NCBI RefSeq assembly: GCF_010211765.1
Contig: NZ_PDWO01000001.1
Coordinates: 248,001-312,000 of the forward strand
Direction: 5' to 3'
Length of the DNA: 64,000 nt
DNA from: Pseudoxanthomonas kaohsiungensis
GTDB lineage: Bacteria > Pseudomonadota > Gammaproteobacteria > Xanthomonadales > Xanthomonadaceae
Positions 41,879 through 50,277 of the stretch are shown here, piece after piece. How positions within the stretch are numbered: the first letter of the stretch is position 1; the number at the start of each line of letters is the position of its first letter. The position numbers and the translations under genes are program-made. Below the pieces are notes generated by a model that ran no database searches, was not told the origin of the DNA, and saw nothing but the letters and a program-made list of their open reading frames with translations.

Positions 41879-43150
41879 ATGGCCGCGCCCGGATCCCCGT
41901 CCGAACTGCCCGGGCTGGCCATCATCGGCGGCGGTCCGGCCGGACTGATGGCCGCCGAGGTCGCGCGTGCGGCCGGGGTCGAGGTCGATGTGTTCGAGGG
42001 CAAGGGCTCGGTCGGGCGCAAGTTCCTGATCGCCGGCAAAGGCGGGCTCAACCTGACCCATGCCGAACCGATGCCCGGCTTCGCGCGACGCTACGGCGCG
42101 CGCGAGCAGGCGCTGGCCGGATGGCTGCGCGATTTCGGCGCCGACGACCTGCGCGAATGGGCACGCGGCCTGGGCGTGGAGACCTACGTGGGCAGCTCCG
42201 ACCGGGTGTTCCCGCTGGACCGCAAGGCTGCACCATTGCTGCGCGGCTGGGTGCGCCGGTTGAAGGACCAGGGCGTGCGGTTCCATGTCCAGCACCGCTG
42301 GCTGGGATGGGACGATGACGGCACGACGCTGCGATTCGACACGCCCGACGGCGAGCGTCGCGTGCGCCCCGCAGCGGCGGTCCTGGCCTTGGGCGGTGGC
42401 AGCTGGCCGCAGCTCGGTTCGGACGGCGCCTGGGTGCCGCTGCTGGCCGGGCGCGGCGTGGAAGTGGCACCGCTGCTGCCGAGCAACTGCGGCTTCGACG
42501 TCGACTGGAGCCCGCATTTCGCCGCACGCCATGCCGGCGCGCCGCTGAAGCCGGTCATCGCGCACTGGATCGGCGCGGACGGCAGGGAACATGCGCTGCA
42601 AGGGGAGTGCGTGGCGACGTCCAGCGGCATCGAAGGCAGCCTGGTGTACGCACTGTCAGTGCCGCTGCGGGACGCGATCGCCCGCGATGGCCAGGCGACG
42701 CTGTGGCTGGACCTGGTGCCCGGCCGCGACCTGGCGCGGCTGCGACGCGAGCTGGGCCGGCCACGCAACGGGCGCAGCCTCAGCGAGCACCTGCGCCGGC
42801 AGGCCGGTGTCGACGGAGTCAAGGCCGCGCTGCTGCGCGAGGTGCTCGATGCCGCTTCGCTGGCGGACATGGACCGCGTGGCCGCCGCGCTCAAGCGCCT
42901 GCCGCTGCGGCTGCAGCGTCCGCGGCCGCTCGCCGAGGCGATCAGCAGCGGCGGCGGCGTGCGCCTGGAGGCGCTGGACGGGGGACTGATGGCGACCGCG
43001 CTGCCTGGCGTGTTCTGCGCCGGCGAGATGCTCGACTGGGAGGCCCCGACCGGCGGCTACCTGCTGACCGCGTGCTTCGCCAGCGGCCTGCGCGCCGGCC
43101 GAGCCGCGGCCGCCTGGCTGCGGGCGCACAAGCCGGGCGGCCACCGTTGA
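41879..43150 (+). CDS. TIGR03862-type NAD(P)/FAD-dependent flavoprotein (HI0933/BaiN-like)
   Basis: A 423-residue flavoprotein of the HI0933 superfamily. The N-terminus has the Rossmann FAD motif LAIIGGGPAGLMAAEVA (residues about 13-29), then VFEGKGSVGRKFLIAGKGGLNLTH, a family hallmark. Further motifs include AVLALGGGSWPQLGSDG, ATSSGIEGSLVYALS and the C-terminal FAD-contacting GVFCAGEMLDWEAPTGGYLLTACFASG. The family reduces unknown substrates; BaiN-type members act on bile-acid intermediates, but most are uncharacterised. It sits 4 bases after the FKBP gene. A REP-like palindrome begins 17 bases after its stop. Confidence 0.9.
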   Translation: MAAPGSPSELPGLAIIGGGPAGLMAAEVARAAGVEVDVFEGKGSVGRKFLIAGKGGLNLTHAEPMPGFARRYGAREQALAGWLRDFGADDLREWARGLGVETYVGSSDRVFPLDRKAAPLLRGWVRRLKDQGVRFHVQHRWLGWDDDGTTLRFDTPDGERRVRPAAAVLALGGGSWPQLGSDGAWVPLLAGRGVEVAPLLPSNCGFDVDWSPHFAARHAGAPLKPVIAHWIGADGREHALQGECVATSSGIEGSLVYALSVPLRDAIARDGQATLWLDLVPGRDLARLRRELGRPRNGRSLSEHLRRQAGVDGVKAALLREVLDAASLADMDRVAAALKRLPLRLQRPRPLAEAISSGGGVRLEALDGGLMATALPGVFCAGEMLDWEAPTGGYLLTACFASGLRAGRAAAAWLRAHKPGGHR

Positions 43151-43166
43151 CGGCGGCCCGCATCAC

Positions 43167-43232
43167 GTAGAGCCGGGCTTGCCCGGCTGGCCGCGCCGCC
43201 CGCACCGCGCAGCGGGGCAAGCCCCGCTCTAC
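43167..43232. repeat. REP-like palindrome
   Basis: GTAGAGCCGGGCTTGCCC (43167-43184) and GGGCAAGCCCCGCTCTAC (43215-43232) are inverted copies matching at 17 of 18 positions, with a 30-base GC-rich spacer. The GTAGAG-initiated arms are typical of the repetitive extragenic palindromes of Stenotrophomonas and Xanthomonas that are mobilised by RAYT transposases. It sits between the stops of convergent genes. Confidence 0.75.
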
Positions 43233-43346
43233 GAACGCGACGCAAGCTGAGGCGCACTCGCCCGCGGACCCGCGCTGACCTGATCACGGGTCGAGCGCAC
43301 CGGTCCCGAAGCGGGCGCGATGCAGCAGAAGGGTCCGCCGCTGGCT

Positions 43347-43937
43347 TCAGCCGCGCTGCAAAGCCTCGCGCTGCTCGCGGCTGACCACCTGCGGTTCGCG
43401 CACCGGCTGCCCCGCGGCGTCGAAGAACGGCGCGGCGGCGCGGCGGCCACGCAGGCGCGCAAGGATGGCCGGGAGGAAGATGCGCACGCCGCCGACGAGG
43501 AAGCGCAGCGGCGCCGACTTCACCGGGCGCGTCGCCGATCCGGTATTGGCCACCAGGCGGTCGGCCGGGCCGAGCGCGGCGTCGAGTTCGCCCGGGCGCG
43601 CATGCACGCAGGCGGCCACCAGGCCGGTGTAATAGAGCCCGGGGTCGCGCGAGGTGTTGGCCAGCGGCGTGCGGCAGCACGCCGCGTACCAGCGCAGCAG
43701 CCCCCGCGGACTCATCGACATGCAGGCCAGGTGTTCGCCACCGGCATCGATGTGCACGCCATCGGGGGCCATGGCCAGGATCTCGGTTCCGCCGGCCGCG
43801 TCCAGCAGGCCGGGCTGGCCGAGGAAGCGGGCGAAGGCCTGGCAGTCCCTGCAATAGCAGATTGCCCGCGCCTGCGCCCGCGCCAGGTCCACGCGGCCCT
43901 GCAGCTGGCCGCACTGGCAACGCAATTCCAGGGTCAT
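43347..43937 (-). CDS. DUF6151 family protein, GFA/CENP-V-like zinc fold
   Basis: A 196-residue protein. The N-terminus LRCQCGQLQG...ICYCRDCQAFARFLG has the paired CxC and CxxC cysteines of the glutathione-dependent formaldehyde-activating (GFA)/CENP-V zinc fold. A further pair, YAACCRTPLANT, corresponds to the second zinc site. The C-terminal part (LRFLVGGVRIFLPAILARLRGRR) is hydrophobic and basic. The family is known to me as DUF6151; function is not established. The start at 43937 (MTLELRCQCG) is preferred over 43955 because it begins at the conserved domain. Confidence 0.8.
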   Translation of the reverse strand: MTLELRCQCGQLQGRVDLARAQARAICYCRDCQAFARFLGQPGLLDAAGGTEILAMAPDGVHIDAGGEHLACMSMSPRGLLRWYAACCRTPLANTSRDPGLYYTGLVAACVHARPGELDAALGPADRLVANTGSATRPVKSAPLRFLVGGVRIFLPAILARLRGRRAAAPFFDAAGQPVREPQVVSREQREALQRG

Positions 43938-43997
43938 CGCCGGTCTCCGCACCACGCCGCGGATGCGGCCCGGGGCAAGGGTAACGCCCGCGCCGGC

Positions 43998-44025
43998 TCA
44001 AGTCCCGCCCGGGGGATGCCGATAG
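43998..44025 (+). promoter_or_regulatory. FliA (sigma-28) promoter of the motC cluster
   Basis: TCAAGTCC (43998-44005), 12 bases, then GCCGATAG (44018-44025) match the flagellar sigma-28 consensus TAAAGTTT-N11-GCCGATAA closely, with a spacer one base longer. Transcription would begin within a base or two of the motC ATG at 44033, implying a leaderless mRNA. Confidence 0.7.
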
Positions 44026-44032
44026 CGGGTCC

Positions 44033-44773
44033 ATGGACATCCTCAGCCTTGTCGGTCTGTTGTTGGCGCTGGTCGCACTGGTCGGTGGCAGCATCCTCAA
44101 GGGTGCCGGCCTCAGCTCGCTGTGGTCGTCGGCCGCCTTCGTCATCGTGATCGTCGGCACGGTCGCGGCGATCTTCGTCCATACCCCGCCCACGGTGTTC
44201 AAGCGGGCGCTGCGGATCGTCGGCTGGATCCTCAAGCCGCCGGCCGCCGACCGCGAGGCGCTGATGGCGCAGATCCTGGAGTGGAGCAACATCGCCCGCC
44301 GCCAGGGCCTGCTCGGCCTGGAGCAGCAGGTGGCCGAACAGGACGACGCGTTCCTGAAGAAGGGACTGCAGATGCTGGTCGACGGCGTCGAGCCCGAGCA
44401 GATCCGGCACATGCTGGAAATCGACCTGGACAGCCAGGAGCACCAGGACCTGGCCGCGGCCAAGGTGTTCGAAGGCATGGGCATCTACGCGCCGACGCTG
44501 GGCATCATCGGCGCGGTGTTCGGCCTGATCGCGGTGATGAAGAACCTGGCCGACCCGAGCAAGCTCGGCCACGGCATCGCCGCCGCGTTCACCGCGACCA
44601 TCTACGGCATCGCCTCGGCGAACCTGTTCTTCCTGCCGATGGCGTCCAAGCTCAAGAGCGTGATCGCCCGCCGCACCGGCGAACGGGAGATGATCATCGA
44701 AGGCCTGATCGCCATCGCCCAGGGCGAGAACCCGCGCAACATCGAGTCCAAGCTCGCCGGCTTCCTGCACTGA
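44033..44773 (+). CDS. motC: Flagellar motor stator protein MotC (MotA homologue)
   Basis: A 246-residue inner-membrane stator subunit of the MotA/ExbB family. Transmembrane helices are at about residues 5-25 and 33-50, with a further pair around 150-205. The cytoplasmic loop between helices 2 and 3 interacts with the rotor. The conserved KVFEGMGIYAPTLGIIGAVFGLIAVM segment marks TM3 of the MotA family, and the C-terminus ends NPRNIESKLAGFL. With MotD it forms a proton-driven stator. The size and pairing with parC and cheW match the MotCD set of pseudomonads and xanthomonads rather than MotAB. It is the first gene of a long chemotaxis operon; the stop is 12 bases before motD. Confidence 0.93.
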   Translation: MDILSLVGLLLALVALVGGSILKGAGLSSLWSSAAFVIVIVGTVAAIFVHTPPTVFKRALRIVGWILKPPAADREALMAQILEWSNIARRQGLLGLEQQVAEQDDAFLKKGLQMLVDGVEPEQIRHMLEIDLDSQEHQDLAAAKVFEGMGIYAPTLGIIGAVFGLIAVMKNLADPSKLGHGIAAAFTATIYGIASANLFFLPMASKLKSVIARRTGEREMIIEGLIAIAQGENPRNIESKLAGFLH

Positions 44774-44785
44774 GGCCCGGCAGCG

Positions 44786-45733
44786 ATGGCGCGCAAGAAG
44801 AAGCACGAGGAACACGGCAACCACGAGGCCTGGGCGATCCCCTACGCCGACCTGATGACGCTGCTGCTGGCGTTCTTCGTGGTCATGTACGCGATCTCCT
44901 CGCTCAACGAGGGCAAGTACCGGGTCATGGCCGATGCGCTGACCGCGGCCTTCGGCGGCGCGCCGCGCACGATCAACCCGGTGCAGGTGGGCAACCACCA
45001 GCAGCAGGGCTCGGACTACGACCGGCCCTCGCCCATCAAGTCCGGCGCCAAGCAGGGTCCGTCGGCGCCCTCGCCCGCCCCGAACCCCACGCTGCTGCCT
45101 TCGCTGGCCTCGCACCTGCGCACCGGCCAGCCGATGGACATGGCCGATACCCGCGCCGTGCAACGCGCGCAGCGGCAGCTCGGCGACATCGCCTCGCAGA
45201 TCGAAGGCGCGCTGGCTTCGCTGGTCGAGGCCCGGCTGATCACGGTCAAGCGGTCGGAGCTGTGGCTGGAGGTGGAGATCAACAGCGACATCCTGTTCGA
45301 CACCGGTTCGGCCTCGCTGGACCTGTCGGCGCGCGGCGTGCTGGCCAAGCTGGCCGCGGTCCTGCACGACACGCCCAACCCGGTGCGGGTCGAGGGTTAC
45401 ACCGACAACCAGCCGATCGCCACCGCCCAGTTCCCGTCCAACTGGGAGCTGTCGGCCTCGCGCGCGGCCAGCGTGGTGCACCTGTTCGCCGCCCAGGGCG
45501 TGGCGCCCGAGCGGCTGGCGATGGTCGGCTACGGCGAGTACCGGCCGCGGGCCGACAACCTGACCGACGAAGGCCGCAACCGCAACCGCCGGGTGGTGCT
45601 CATCGTGCTGGCCGCCCCGGACGACGCCGGCCGCGACGATGCGGTCAAGACCGCCGCCGCCGCGCCGATATCCACGATGGACGCATCCCCCGTCGCCGGT
45701 GCCGGCAGCGTGGCGGTCGGCGCCAATCCCTAG
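44786..45733 (+). CDS. motD: Flagellar motor stator protein MotD (MotB homologue)
   Basis: A 315-residue stator protein. A basic N-terminus (MARKKKHEE) is followed by one transmembrane helix with the proton-binding Asp22 in the motif YADLMTLLLAFFVVMYAISS. A periplasmic linker leads to an OmpA/MotB peptidoglycan-binding domain (about residues 150-275) containing VRVEGYTDNQPI, NWELSASRAASVV and the closing NRNRRVVLIV. The C-terminal ~35 residues are low-complexity. It would anchor the MotC/MotD stator to peptidoglycan. It is 12 bases downstream of motC and 16 bases upstream of parC. Confidence 0.93.
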   Translation: MARKKKHEEHGNHEAWAIPYADLMTLLLAFFVVMYAISSLNEGKYRVMADALTAAFGGAPRTINPVQVGNHQQQGSDYDRPSPIKSGAKQGPSAPSPAPNPTLLPSLASHLRTGQPMDMADTRAVQRAQRQLGDIASQIEGALASLVEARLITVKRSELWLEVEINSDILFDTGSASLDLSARGVLAKLAAVLHDTPNPVRVEGYTDNQPIATAQFPSNWELSASRAASVVHLFAAQGVAPERLAMVGYGEYRPRADNLTDEGRNRNRRVVLIVLAAPDDAGRDDAVKTAAAAPISTMDASPVAGAGSVAVGANP

Positions 45734-45749
45734 GACGAGGACCTGACCG

Positions 45750-46535
45750 ATGCGAGTGTGGGCGATCGCCAACCAGAAAGGCGGCGTGGGCAAGACCACC
45801 ACCACCCTGGCCCTGGGCCGCGGCCTGGCCCTGCGCGGCCAGCGCGTGCTGCTGGTCGACCTGGACCCGCACGCCTCGCTGACCCGGGCCTTCGGCGTCG
45901 CCGCGGACCCGGCGCCGGAAGGGGTGCTGGACCTGTTCTCCACCCCGCCGCAGACGCTGGCGGACCTGGCCCGGCCCAGCCGGATCGAGCACCTGTCGCA
46001 TGTCTGCGCGCAGACCGCGTTGGCCACGCTGGAGCGGCGCAGCGCCAACCAGCCCGGCCTTGGCCTGGCGCTGTCGCAGGCGCTGGCCCGGCACAGCGGG
46101 CAACACGACTACGTACTGCTGGACTGCCCGCCCACGCTGGGCCTGCTGATGATCAACGCACTGGCCGCCGCCGACCGGGTGGTCATTCCCACCCAGGCCG
46201 AACCGCTGGCGCTGCACGGCCTGGCCGGCATGCGGCGCACCGCGGAGATGGTCGAGCGCTCGCGCCGGCGGCCGCTGCCGGTTTCGGTGCTGCCAACGCT
46301 GTACGACCGCCGCACCCGCGCCGGCCAGGAAGCGCTGCGGAAGATGCAGGACGACCATGGCGAGCGGGTCTGGGAAGACGCGATCCCGGTCGACACCCGT
46401 CTGTGCAACGCCGAGCTGCTGGTGCAGCCGGTGGGCGAGGACGGCGGCTATCCGGGCCGGGCCCTGTCGAGCTACCGCCGGGCGCTGGACTGGATCCTGG
46501 CGGGCGACGCCGAACCCATGGAGCGTGCCGCATGA
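45750..46535 (+). CDS. parC: ParA-family ATPase of the chemotaxis cluster (ParC-like)
   Basis: A 261-residue deviant-Walker ATPase of the ParA/MinD superfamily. The P-loop is QKGGVGKTT with the signature first Lys; switch I lies around DLDPHASLTRAFG, and Walker B is YVLLDCPPTLG. Homologues placed between motD and cheW (ParC in Vibrio, Soj-like in Pseudomonas) position chemoreceptor arrays at the cell pole and distribute them at division. No parB lies nearby, which fits the chemotaxis rather than chromosome-segregation group. Its stop overlaps the start of the CheW-domain gene by 4 bases, indicating tight coupling to that partner. Confidence 0.88.
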   Translation: MRVWAIANQKGGVGKTTTTLALGRGLALRGQRVLLVDLDPHASLTRAFGVAADPAPEGVLDLFSTPPQTLADLARPSRIEHLSHVCAQTALATLERRSANQPGLGLALSQALARHSGQHDYVLLDCPPTLGLLMINALAAADRVVIPTQAEPLALHGLAGMRRTAEMVERSRRRPLPVSVLPTLYDRRTRAGQEALRKMQDDHGERVWEDAIPVDTRLCNAELLVQPVGEDGGYPGRALSSYRRALDWILAGDAEPMERAA

Positions 46536-47203
46536 GCGCGGTGGCGGCCCTCGACGAATACCTGGACGGGCTGCTCGTGGACCGTCCGCCGCCCGCTCCG
46601 GCCCGCGCCCCGACCGCCGTGGTCGCCCTGGCCCCGGCCCCGACGACGCCCGCCATGGCGCCGCGCTCCGCGGAAGCGGCATCCCCCGCCCCTCCGGCAT
46701 GGGCGGCCATCGCCGCGCTGTCGGCGCAGGAGCCGGGCTTGCCGCACCGCCGCGCCGCCGACCGCAGTTCGCGCTGGCTGCGGTTGCGCTGCGCCGGCCA
46801 GGCCTACGGCCTGGAACTGCTGAAGGTGCAGGAAGTGGTGTTGCCCACGCCGCTGCTGCCGCTGCGCGGCACGCCACCGGCGATGCTGGGCATCATGAAC
46901 CTGCGCGGCCAGGTCGTGCCGGTGCTCGACCTCGGCGTGCACCTGGGCCAGGCGCCGCAGCCGGCCACGGCGGCGACCCGCTACGTCGTGCTGGAGGAGA
47001 AGGGCGAAACCCTGGGGCTGCGCGTCTCGGCGGTCGAGGATGTCGTCAACCTCACCGAGCAGCAGATCGAAGCGCCCGACCGCACCCGCGCCGGCCGCAT
47101 CCACAGCGACCTGTTCCGCGGCGTGGCCCGCCAGTCCGGCGATCCGGTGATCCTGCTCGACGCTTCCGGCCTGCTCGACCCGGCCCGCGCCGGTGCGCGC
47201 TAA
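46532..47203 (+). CDS. cheW: CheW-domain protein with Pro/Ala-rich N-terminal extension (CheW or ParP-like)
   Basis: A 223-residue protein. Residues 1-75 are Pro/Ala-rich and probably disordered. The CheW domain spans about residues 85-220 (WLRLRCAGQAYGLELLKVQEVVL; LGIMNLRGQVVPVLDLGVHLG; VVNLTEQQIEAPD), which couples receptors to CheA. Plain CheW is about 150-170 residues. The N-terminal extension and direct overlap with parC are features of ParP, the CheW-like partner of ParC that binds CheA. In related clusters parP and cheW are two genes; here only one CheW-domain gene is present. Which role it plays is undecided. Confidence 0.85.
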   Translation: MSAVAALDEYLDGLLVDRPPPAPARAPTAVVALAPAPTTPAMAPRSAEAASPAPPAWAAIAALSAQEPGLPHRRAADRSSRWLRLRCAGQAYGLELLKVQEVVLPTPLLPLRGTPPAMLGIMNLRGQVVPVLDLGVHLGQAPQPATAATRYVVLEEKGETLGLRVSAVEDVVNLTEQQIEAPDRTRAGRIHSDLFRGVARQSGDPVILLDASGLLDPARAGAR

Positions 47204-47255
47204 AGACCGGCCCGTGCCGGCCGCTACCTGTCCTGAACCCGATTGCGGAGACGCG

Positions 47256-47579
47256 ATGAACACCGTGTCCCTCGGCGAAGACCTCGGCATCGAGGCCAGC
47301 GCCGACCTCAAAGAGCGCCTGGCGGCGCACCTGGACGACCCGGCGGTGGCGCTGGACGGCGGCGCGGTGCGCCGCGTCCACACCGCGGCGATGCAGGTGC
47401 TCTGCGCCTTCTACCGCAGCCGCGCCGAACACGGGCGCAGCACCGAACTGGCCAGCTGCAGCGAACCGCTGCGCGACGCCGCGCGCCTGCTTGGCCTGGG
47501 CGGCACGCTCGGGCTGGGAAGCAACGAACCGACCGTCGATGGACGGGAAAAGAAGAACCCTGTGGAGAAAGCCGCATGA
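47256..47579 (+). CDS. STAS-domain protein of the chemotaxis operon
   Basis: A 107-residue protein with a short STAS-like fold: a strand and helix (VSLGEDLGIEASADLKERLAAHL), a second strand (AVALDGGAVRRVHTAAMQVLCAFYRS) where the usual Ser/Thr phosphorylation position reads HTAAMQ, and a final helix/strand (LRDAARLLGLGGTLGL). Small STAS proteins sit before cheY in many gammaproteobacterial chemotaxis operons; their role is not well defined. A GGAG precedes the ATG at 47256. The stop overlaps the cheY start by 4 bases. Confidence 0.8.
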   Translation: MNTVSLGEDLGIEASADLKERLAAHLDDPAVALDGGAVRRVHTAAMQVLCAFYRSRAEHGRSTELASCSEPLRDAARLLGLGGTLGLGSNEPTVDGREKKNPVEKAA

Positions 47580-47941
47580 GCGCACGCATCCTGGTAGTGG
47601 ACGATTCGGCGTCGATGCGCCAGATGGTCTCCTTCGCCCTGACTTCCGCCGGCTTCGCGGTGGACGAAGCCGAGGACGGCCAGGTCGCGCTGGGCCGCGC
47701 CCAGGGCCAGCGCTTCAACGCGGTCGTCACCGACGTGAACATGCCGAACATGGACGGCATCTCGCTGATCCGGGCGCTGCGCGGCCTGCCCGACTACCGC
47801 TTCACGCCGATGCTGATGCTCACCACCGAATCGGCGGCCGACAAGAAGGCCGAAGGCAAGGCCGCCGGCGCCACCGGCTGGCTGGTCAAGCCGTTCAACC
47901 CCGAGCAGCTGGTCGCCACCGTCCAGAAAGTCCTCGGCTGA
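47576..47941 (+). CDS. cheY: Chemotaxis response regulator CheY
   Basis: A 121-residue single-domain receiver. The acidic pocket is Asp9-Asp10, the phosphoacceptor is Asp53 in VVTDVNMPNMDG, the switch Thr lies in LMLTTES, and Lys in LVKPFNPEQL completes the site. With no output domain it should bind the flagellar switch (FliM) or act as a phosphate sink for CheA. The start overlaps the preceding stop (ATGA); 36 bases separate it from cheA. Confidence 0.93.
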   Translation: MSARILVVDDSASMRQMVSFALTSAGFAVDEAEDGQVALGRAQGQRFNAVVTDVNMPNMDGISLIRALRGLPDYRFTPMLMLTTESAADKKAEGKAAGATGWLVKPFNPEQLVATVQKVLG

Positions 47942-47977
47942 GTTCCGCCGCCACCCGCCCCCACGAGCCGCGTCGCC

Positions 47978-49948
47978 ATGAGCATGGACCTGCAACGCTT
48001 CCACGCCACCTACTTCGAGGAAAGCCGCGAAGGCCTGGACGCAATGGAGTCCGGCCTGCTCGCGCTGGAGGGCGGCAGCGTCGATCCGGAAGTGGTGAAC
48101 TCGGTCTTCCGCGCCGCGCACTCGATCAAGGGCGGCGCCGCGACGTTCGGCTTCGGCAAGATGGCCGGTCTGACCCACGTCCTCGAAACCCTGCTGGACG
48201 AGGTCCGTGGCGGCAAGCGCGCGCTGGCCGCCAGCGCGGTCGACGCGATGCTCGGTTCGGTCGACGTGCTGCGCGCCCTGCTGGCCGAAGCCGAACATGG
48301 CAAGCCGGCAGACCCGGCCACGGTGGCCGCCATGCATGAACGGCTGGAACGCGAACTGGGCGCCGGCGCCGGCACCGCGCAGGCCACCGCCGCCGCCACG
48401 CCCGAACCGGACGGCTGGGACATCGCCTTCACCCCGGCGCCCTCGCTGTTCATGAGCGGCAACGATCCGCTGCGCATCCTGCGCGAGCTCGAACACCTGG
48501 GCCCGCTGCAGGTCGACGCCAGGCTCGAACGCCTGCCCGGATTCACCCAGCTCGATCCGCTCGAAGCGTGCATCGCCTGGGACCTCGGCCTGCGCGGCAA
48601 GGTGCCGCGCAGCGCCATCGATGACGTGTTCGCCTGGGTGGTGGACGACTGCGAGCTGGACATCCGGCCGCAGGCGGCCGCCGCGGCCGCCGCGGTTGCC
48701 ACCGCGCCGGTCGTGGCGGCCACTCCGGCGGCGTCCGGTACCGGCGCGCCTCCGGCCACGCCGGCCGCCACCGCCGAGGCCGAATCCTCGATCCGGGTCA
48801 GCGTCGACAAGGTCGACGCGCTGATCAACCTGGTCGGCGAACTGGTCATCACCCAGGCCATGCTCAAGCAGGTCAGCGGCGGGTTGGACCCGTCGCTGTC
48901 CGAGCGCCTCACCGCCGGCCTGGAGCTGCTGGAGCGCAACACCCGCGACCTGCAGGAAGCCGTGATCGGCGTGCGCATGCTGCCGGTGGACGCGGTGTTC
49001 CGCCGCTTCCCGCGGCTGGTCCGCGACCTTTCGGCACGCCTGGGCAAGCAGGTCCGCCTGCGCACGGTCGGCGAAGGCACCGAACTGGACAAGGGCCTGA
49101 TCGAGAAGATCGCCGACCCGCTCGTGCACCTGGTCCGCAACTCGATCGACCATGGCCTGGAAGCGCCGGACGTGCGCCGCGCCGCCGGCAAGGACGAGAC
49201 CGGCACGATCACCCTGGCCGCCTCGCACCAGGGCGGGCACATCGTCATCGAAGTCGCCGACGACGGCCGCGGCCTCGACCGCGCGCGGATCCTGGCCAAG
49301 GCCCAGGAGCGCGGCCTGCAGGTGCCGGAGAATCCGACCGACGCGCAGGTGTGGGACCTGATCTTCCAGCCCGGCTTCTCCACCGCCGACCAGGTCACCG
49401 ACCTGTCCGGCCGCGGCGTGGGCATGGACGTGGTGCGCCGGAACATCCAGGCGCTGGGCGGCGAGGTCCAGCTGGAGAGCGGCATCGGCCGCGGCACCCG
49501 CGTGGTGATCCGCCTGCCGTTGACCCTGGCCATCCTCGACGGCATGGTCGTGTCCACCGGCGGCGAGATCCTGATCCTGCCGCTCAACCATGTGCTCGAG
49601 GCGCTGCAGCCGCAGCCCGAGGACATCCGCACCGTGGCCGGCGAAGGCCGCGTGCTGCGCGTGCGCGGCGAGTACCTGCCGATGCTTTCGCTCGCCGACC
49701 ACTACGGCTTCCGCGACGCCGGACCCGAGCCGCTGGTGGTCGTGGTCGAGGGCGACGGGCAGAAGCTGGCGGTCGAGGTCGAGGAGCTGGTCGGCCAGCA
49801 GCAGGTCGTGGTCAAGAACCTGGAGCGCAACTACCGGCGCGTGCCCGGCATTTCCGGCGCGACCATCCTCGGCGATGGCCATGTCGCGCTGATCGTCGAC
49901 GTCGGCGGCCTGGTTCGCCTGCGCCAGCAGTTGCCGCAGGCGGCCTGA
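47978..49948 (+). CDS. cheA: Chemotaxis histidine kinase CheA
   Basis: A 656-residue CheA. The P1 (Hpt) domain has the phosphorylation site His48 in FRAAHSIKGGAATFG. Residues about 145-225 form a second small domain, followed by an Ala/Pro linker. The P3 dimerisation helices start near RVSVDKVDALINLVGELVITQ. The P4 kinase domain has the N box (PLVHLVRNSIDHGLE), G1 (VADDGRGLD), F box (FQPGFSTADQVTD) and G2 (GRGVGMDVV). The P5 CheW-like domain covers about residues 515-650 (LTLAILDGMVVSTGGEILILPL). It phosphorylates CheY and CheB in response to receptor state. Confidence 0.95.
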   Translation: MSMDLQRFHATYFEESREGLDAMESGLLALEGGSVDPEVVNSVFRAAHSIKGGAATFGFGKMAGLTHVLETLLDEVRGGKRALAASAVDAMLGSVDVLRALLAEAEHGKPADPATVAAMHERLERELGAGAGTAQATAAATPEPDGWDIAFTPAPSLFMSGNDPLRILRELEHLGPLQVDARLERLPGFTQLDPLEACIAWDLGLRGKVPRSAIDDVFAWVVDDCELDIRPQAAAAAAAVATAPVVAATPAASGTGAPPATPAATAEAESSIRVSVDKVDALINLVGELVITQAMLKQVSGGLDPSLSERLTAGLELLERNTRDLQEAVIGVRMLPVDAVFRRFPRLVRDLSARLGKQVRLRTVGEGTELDKGLIEKIADPLVHLVRNSIDHGLEAPDVRRAAGKDETGTITLAASHQGGHIVIEVADDGRGLDRARILAKAQERGLQVPENPTDAQVWDLIFQPGFSTADQVTDLSGRGVGMDVVRRNIQALGGEVQLESGIGRGTRVVIRLPLTLAILDGMVVSTGGEILILPLNHVLEALQPQPEDIRTVAGEGRVLRVRGEYLPMLSLADHYGFRDAGPEPLVVVVEGDGQKLAVEVEELVGQQQVVVKNLERNYRRVPGISGATILGDGHVALIVDVGGLVRLRQQLPQAA

Positions 49949-50181
49949 GCCCGGCAGACCCGCATCCGCCGGCCGGTATCGCCAGCCGCCGCGCCACTCC
50001 CGGCGACGCCCGAGGGACTGCGGCTCGCGTTTGCCGCTCCTGTGACGACGACTACTCCGCTTCTGCTGCGTGACGCCTCGTGCGCACCTTCTGCGGCGCA
50101 TCCGCCGCAATCCCGCGGCAATCGCGCGGGAGAGCGCAACACCGCATACCGGAAGTGCCAGGCACGTTCAGGATTCTCCCG

Positions 50182-50208
50182 TCAAGTCGCCGTGCACGGC
50201 GCCGCTAT
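50182..50208 (+). promoter_or_regulatory. FliA (sigma-28) promoter of the chemoreceptor gene
   Basis: TCAAGTCG (50182-50189), exactly 11 bases, then GCCGCTAT (50201-50208) match the sigma-28 pattern TAAAGTTT-N11-GCCGATAA. It lies 69 bases upstream of the receptor ATG within the 329-base gap after cheA; nothing else in that gap stands out. It implies that the receptor gene is expressed with late flagellar genes. Confidence 0.65.
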
Positions 50209-50277
50209 ACCGGATGCACGGAATCGATCCGTGCGCGCCCGCCCCGCGGTGCGCCGCCACCGAGACGAGATACCGAC

